From: Serratia marcescens
Lineage (GTDB): Bacteria > Pseudomonadota > Gammaproteobacteria > Enterobacterales > Enterobacteriaceae
NCBI GenBank assembly: GCA_015548865.1
Contig: JADMXW010000035.1
Coordinates: 1-36,646 of the forward strand
Direction of reading: 5' to 3'
DNA length: 36,646 nt
The notes under the pieces were generated by a model that saw only the letters and a program-made list of their open reading frames with translations, was not told the origin of the DNA and ran no database searches. The position numbers and the translations under genes were made by a program. This document shows, piece by piece, positions 34,797-36,646 of this stretch (positions are counted from its first letter, which is position 1; each line of letters begins with the position of its first letter).

Positions 34797-35231
34797 CTAC
34801 ATTGCCTTTTGGAATTCCACCACTTTTTTTATTTTCGGCGTATAAATCAGCTCTTTTTGGCATTCAAGATCGATATCCAGCTTGATATCCATCATGCTCA
34901 GACAGCCATCAATAAATCCCTCAGCCATTTGCAGCTGTTTTAATACCAGCGTATGTGAAATGCCCAATTTAGTGCCAATCGCCCTCACCGGTAAGCCAAG
35001 CACGTAGTGCCACTCCAATAGCACATGCAGATAGGGATCGCGCTTTTTCAAGCATGCCATCGCGCCGTTAATCGCCAACCCATCGTCATCACAACACGAC
35101 GGACGCGAACGCTGACTTGAAGGCAGCAGACCGCGAAAACCCGCCGCAACCGATGAGTAATACAACCCTTGTTCACTATGAGACGCCCATGCGCCATAAC
35201 GTTCAAGCACCTTTTGGATATCACGAATCAT
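34797..35231 (-). CDS. Phage antitermination protein Q (PF06530-like)
   Basis: 144 residues: MIRDIQKVLERYGAWASHSE at the start, then SCCDDDGLAINGAMACLKKRDPYL, and a helix-turn-helix-like segment LPVRAIGTKLGISHTLVLKQLQ (about 80-101). This is the antiterminator family of lambdoid late control: it modifies RNA polymerase so that it ignores downstream terminators. ATG 35231 follows AGGTGGCGAG. It is the first gene of the leftward transcript that starts under repressor control; no replication gene intervenes. Confidence 0.88.
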   Translation of the reverse strand: MIRDIQKVLERYGAWASHSEQGLYYSSVAAGFRGLLPSSQRSRPSCCDDDGLAINGAMACLKKRDPYLHVLLEWHYVLGLPVRAIGTKLGISHTLVLKQLQMAEGFIDGCLSMMDIKLDIDLECQKELIYTPKIKKVVEFQKAM

Positions 35232-35263
35232 CTCGCCACCTTTGTTGTTTCTATACCGTTATC

Positions 35264-35333
35264 TGACAAGACCATTGGGTTCTTGTCACACCGTCCCCTG
35301 GAGTAACAAAAGAGAGGCAGTAACACACTGCCG
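35264..35333 (-). other. Two hairpins in the Q leader
   Basis: Perfect inverted repeats TGACAAGA/TCTTGTCA (35264-35271 and 35281-35288) and GGCAGT/ACTGCC (35317-35322 and 35328-35333) lie in the 170-base untranslated leader of Q. Neither has a T-run. They may bind a regulator or modulate Q expression; no function is known. Confidence 0.4.
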
Positions 35334-35401
35334 CTGGAAAGCTATTGATTTAGTTGATGACTAGCGTCTGTTACTCACGCCCAGTTCGTCTTGTAAATAC
35401 A

Positions 35402-35430
35402 ATAATACCTTTCGCTATTGGTGATAGCAA
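35402..35430 (-). promoter_or_regulatory. Leftward promoter for Q and late genes
   Basis: Minus strand: -35 TTGCTA (35430-35425), exact 17-base spacer, -10 TATTAT (35407-35402). Both elements are covered by the 35-base inverted repeat that is the likely repressor operator. Confidence 0.75.
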
Positions 35431-35438
35431 AAGGTATT
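35404..35438. promoter_or_regulatory. Repressor operator, long inverted repeat
   Basis: AATACCTTTCGCTAT (35404-35418), spacer TGGTG, ATAGCAAAAGGTATT (35424-35438): 14 of 15 positions pair. It spans the leftward promoter. The inner half-sites GCTAT/ATAGC recur in a second palindrome at 35459-35472. Confidence 0.75.
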
Positions 35439-35448
35439 GGATTCTCAC

Positions 35449-35475
35449 TTGAAATGCAATAGCAAATGCTATAAA
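35449..35475 (+). promoter_or_regulatory. Repressor promoter with second operator
   Basis: TTGAAA (35449-35454) and TATAAA (35470-35475) with a short 15-base spacer. The 14-base palindrome ATAGCAAATGCTAT (35459-35472) overlaps the spacer and -10, which fits autoregulation. The predicted transcript start is within a few bases of the ATG and no ribosome site is visible, so the mRNA may be leaderless, as for lambda cI from PRM. Confidence 0.5.
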
Positions 35476-35484
35476 GTCATCGAC

Positions 35485-36219
35485 ATGAAAACAATGAACA
35501 CTTTGGCAGAACGGCTTAACCATGCTATGTCGCTGACGGGAATGACGCAGGGGCAATTGGCGCGTGCCGTTAACATGGCCCAGCCGACAATCTGGCGCTT
35601 GACCTCCGGTCAGGCGAAAGGAACCTCGCGTATCATTGATATCGCTGATGCTCTAGGCGTACGCCCAGAATGGCTGGCAAATGGCGATGAGCCTATGCGA
35701 GCACAAGCGGTAGCACCTTATGATTCACGCTCCAACATTCCGCCGGAATCCCAGTGGGGAACGGTTGACGTGTGGGATAGCCATACCCCTTTGCGGGATG
35801 ATGAAGTGGAAGTCCCGTTTCTGAAAGACATTGAATTCGCCTGTGGGACTGGGCGCATCATGAATGAAGATCATAACGGGTTTAAACTGCGCTTTTCCAA
35901 ATCGACCTTGCGCCGTGTCGGCGCAAATTCCGATGGCTCTGGCGTGCTCTGTTTCCCGGCCAAGGGTGACAGCATGGAACCCTTTATTCCCGATGGCACA
36001 ACCGTTGCCGTCAACACGAATGATAAGCGCATTATTGATGGCAAGATCTACGCTATCAGCCAAAACGGTTGGAACCGCATCAAGTTGCTATATCAGGTTG
36101 GGCCGAACACGGTAAGCATCCGTAGCTACAATAACGCCGAGCATCCCGTTGAAGAAAAATCCCTCAGCGAAGTCGATATTATTGGGCGCGTATTCTGGTG
36201 GGCGGTACTGGATTACTGA
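35485..36219 (+). CDS. S24/LexA-type self-cleaving phage repressor (CI-like)
   Basis: 244 residues from ATG 35485. The N-terminal helix-turn-helix (about 22-41, TQGQLARAVNMAQPTIWRLT) binds operators. The C-terminal S24 peptidase domain has the catalytic pair S163 (GDSMEPFIPDG) and K200 (WNRIK), and the cleavage site is probably C120-G121 (EFACGTG). RecA-stimulated self-cleavage after DNA damage would release the divergent Q promoter. ATG 35494 is an alternative; the upstream extension to 35437 lies in the operators and is rejected. No integrase gene is beside it. Confidence 0.92.
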   Translation: MKTMNTLAERLNHAMSLTGMTQGQLARAVNMAQPTIWRLTSGQAKGTSRIIDIADALGVRPEWLANGDEPMRAQAVAPYDSRSNIPPESQWGTVDVWDSHTPLRDDEVEVPFLKDIEFACGTGRIMNEDHNGFKLRFSKSTLRRVGANSDGSGVLCFPAKGDSMEPFIPDGTTVAVNTNDKRIIDGKIYAISQNGWNRIKLLYQVGPNTVSIRSYNNAEHPVEEKSLSEVDIIGRVFWWAVLDY

Positions 36220-36273
36220 TGGTTGCGCTGGCGTTGTACACAAAAAAGGCCGTTAACCTACGGTCTCTGACTG

Positions 36274-36646
36274 ATGACAAAGCCACTTGCCCTCTCGTCA
36301 TCCTTAGCGAAAGCCGGGGATCTCTGCGAGAATAAACGTATCTCTTCTGCAAGAGATTCCCCCTTCGCGCTGAGGAATCCCCACAAATTTAGGTCAAATC
36401 TTTTTGTTGGTGCAGTGAACGTTTCGTGCGCCTTAACCCGCGCGGTTATTTGCACGGTACATCGCACGCGCCCGACTCGGGGCGTTCAATCGCCTTCGCC
36501 CCGAGCCCCCTGGCCTTGCGCGGGAAATAACGCCGCTACGCGGTGCCTTCGGAGCCCGAGCCCACTGACGGGCCGCCAGCGACGCGGAAAACTCGTCTCA
36601 TCCATGAGACTCGCCCCTACGGGGCCGCTGTTAACAGCGTTCAAAA
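36274..36646 (+). CDS. Open frame running off the window end, uncertain
   Basis: From ATG 36274 (MTKPLALSSSLAKAGDLCEN) the frame stays open for at least 124 codons to the window end. The first 37 codons lie in the dispersed repeat; the rest is a GC-rich stretch with many Arg, Pro and Ser (RAVICTVHRTRPTRG). I recall similar open frames ahead of small Icd-like genes on enterobacterial mobile elements, but cannot confirm it. No convincing ribosome site. It may be untranslated repeat DNA that happens to be open. Confidence 0.3.
   Translation, partial: MTKPLALSSSLAKAGDLCENKRISSARDSPFALRNPHKFRSNLFVGAVNVSCALTRAVICTVHRTRPTRGVQSPSPRAPWPCAGNNAATRCLRSPSPLTGRQRRGKLVSSMRLAPTGPLLTAFK
36297..36385 (+). repeat. 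Dispersed repeat copy after the repressor gene
   Basis: Starts CGTCATCCTTAGCGAAAGCC and includes GGGATCTCTGCGAGAA, TCTGCAAGAGATTCCC and a final GAGGAATCCCC. It is the partner, in opposite orientation, of 31282-31373. The remaining sequence from 36220 to the window end has no gene other than the uncertain open frame. Confidence 0.75.

Noticed and set aside
35232-35484. A cro-like gene between Q and the repressor
   Set aside because: The gap contains only operators, promoters and leader hairpins; the one small minus-strand frame at 35371-35556 overlaps the operators and the repressor start and has no helix-turn-helix.
18521-36219. Intact temperate prophage
   Set aside because: No terminase, portal, capsid, head-tail joining, replication or integrase gene is present within the window, so it cannot make virions from what is seen. 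An integrase outside the window cannot be excluded.
1-36646. CRISPR array or tRNA genes
   Set aside because: No regularly spaced identical repeats and no tRNA-like sequence with the expected arms were recognised on reading through.

Overview
The window is a piece of an enterobacterial chromosome. Housekeeping proteins (MetNIQ, RcsF, ProS, RpoS, NlpD, TruD, IspDF, FtsB, CysDNC, CysG) read almost like their E. coli counterparts. The gmhB-rrn junction, the siroheme synthase gene in front of cysDNC, and short TATACCC/GGGTATA palindromic elements between genes fit the soft-rot or plant-associated enterics (Pectobacteriaceae). That placement is inference from recalled gene order, not a measurement.

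Layout. 1-442 is the 5' tip of a 16S rRNA gene (minus strand) with its leader and tandem rrn promoters. 443-7037 holds gmhB (minus), then metNIQ, rcsF, trmO and proS (plus). The gmhB-to-proS order is the E. coli order. 7160-13150 holds, on the minus strand, the block ftsB, ispD, ispF, truD, pcm, nlpD, rpoS. surE, which normally lies between truD and pcm, is missing. 13439-18245 holds ygbE and the sulfate-assimilation run cysG-cysD-cysN-cysC. Two short inverted-repeat elements sit upstream of nlpD and ispF.

18521-36219 is the most interesting part: a compact phage-derived locus that looks like a complete flexible (F-type, lambda-like) phage-tail bacteriocin, or tailocin. In order of transcription it holds: a self-cleaving S24/LexA-type repressor with an operator-overlapped divergent promoter; antiterminator Q; a lipoprotein; an intrinsic terminator placed like lambda tR'; an S21-type holin with two starts; a SAR endolysin with the cysteine pattern of phage P1 Lyz; nested Rz/Rz1; and tail genes U, V, G, G-T (by a conserved -1 frameshift at GGGAAAG), H, M, L, K, I and J. 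Three small genes and a long tail fibre follow. There is no integrase, replication, terminase, portal, capsid or head-completion gene in the window. Rz is followed directly by U, exactly where a lambdoid phage would carry its head module. The tape measure protein is short and carries two copies of the lambda-H C-terminal domain. The late operon contains several intrinsic terminators, which should make it strictly dependent on Q. A chromosomal dispersed repeat sits inside the tail operon, a sign of long residence.

Expected working: DNA damage cleaves the repressor, Q is made, Q-modified polymerase reads through the terminators, tails are assembled, and pinholin, SAR endolysin and spanin lyse the cell to release them. 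After the repressor, 36220-36646 holds a second copy of the dispersed repeat inside an open frame that runs off the window end.
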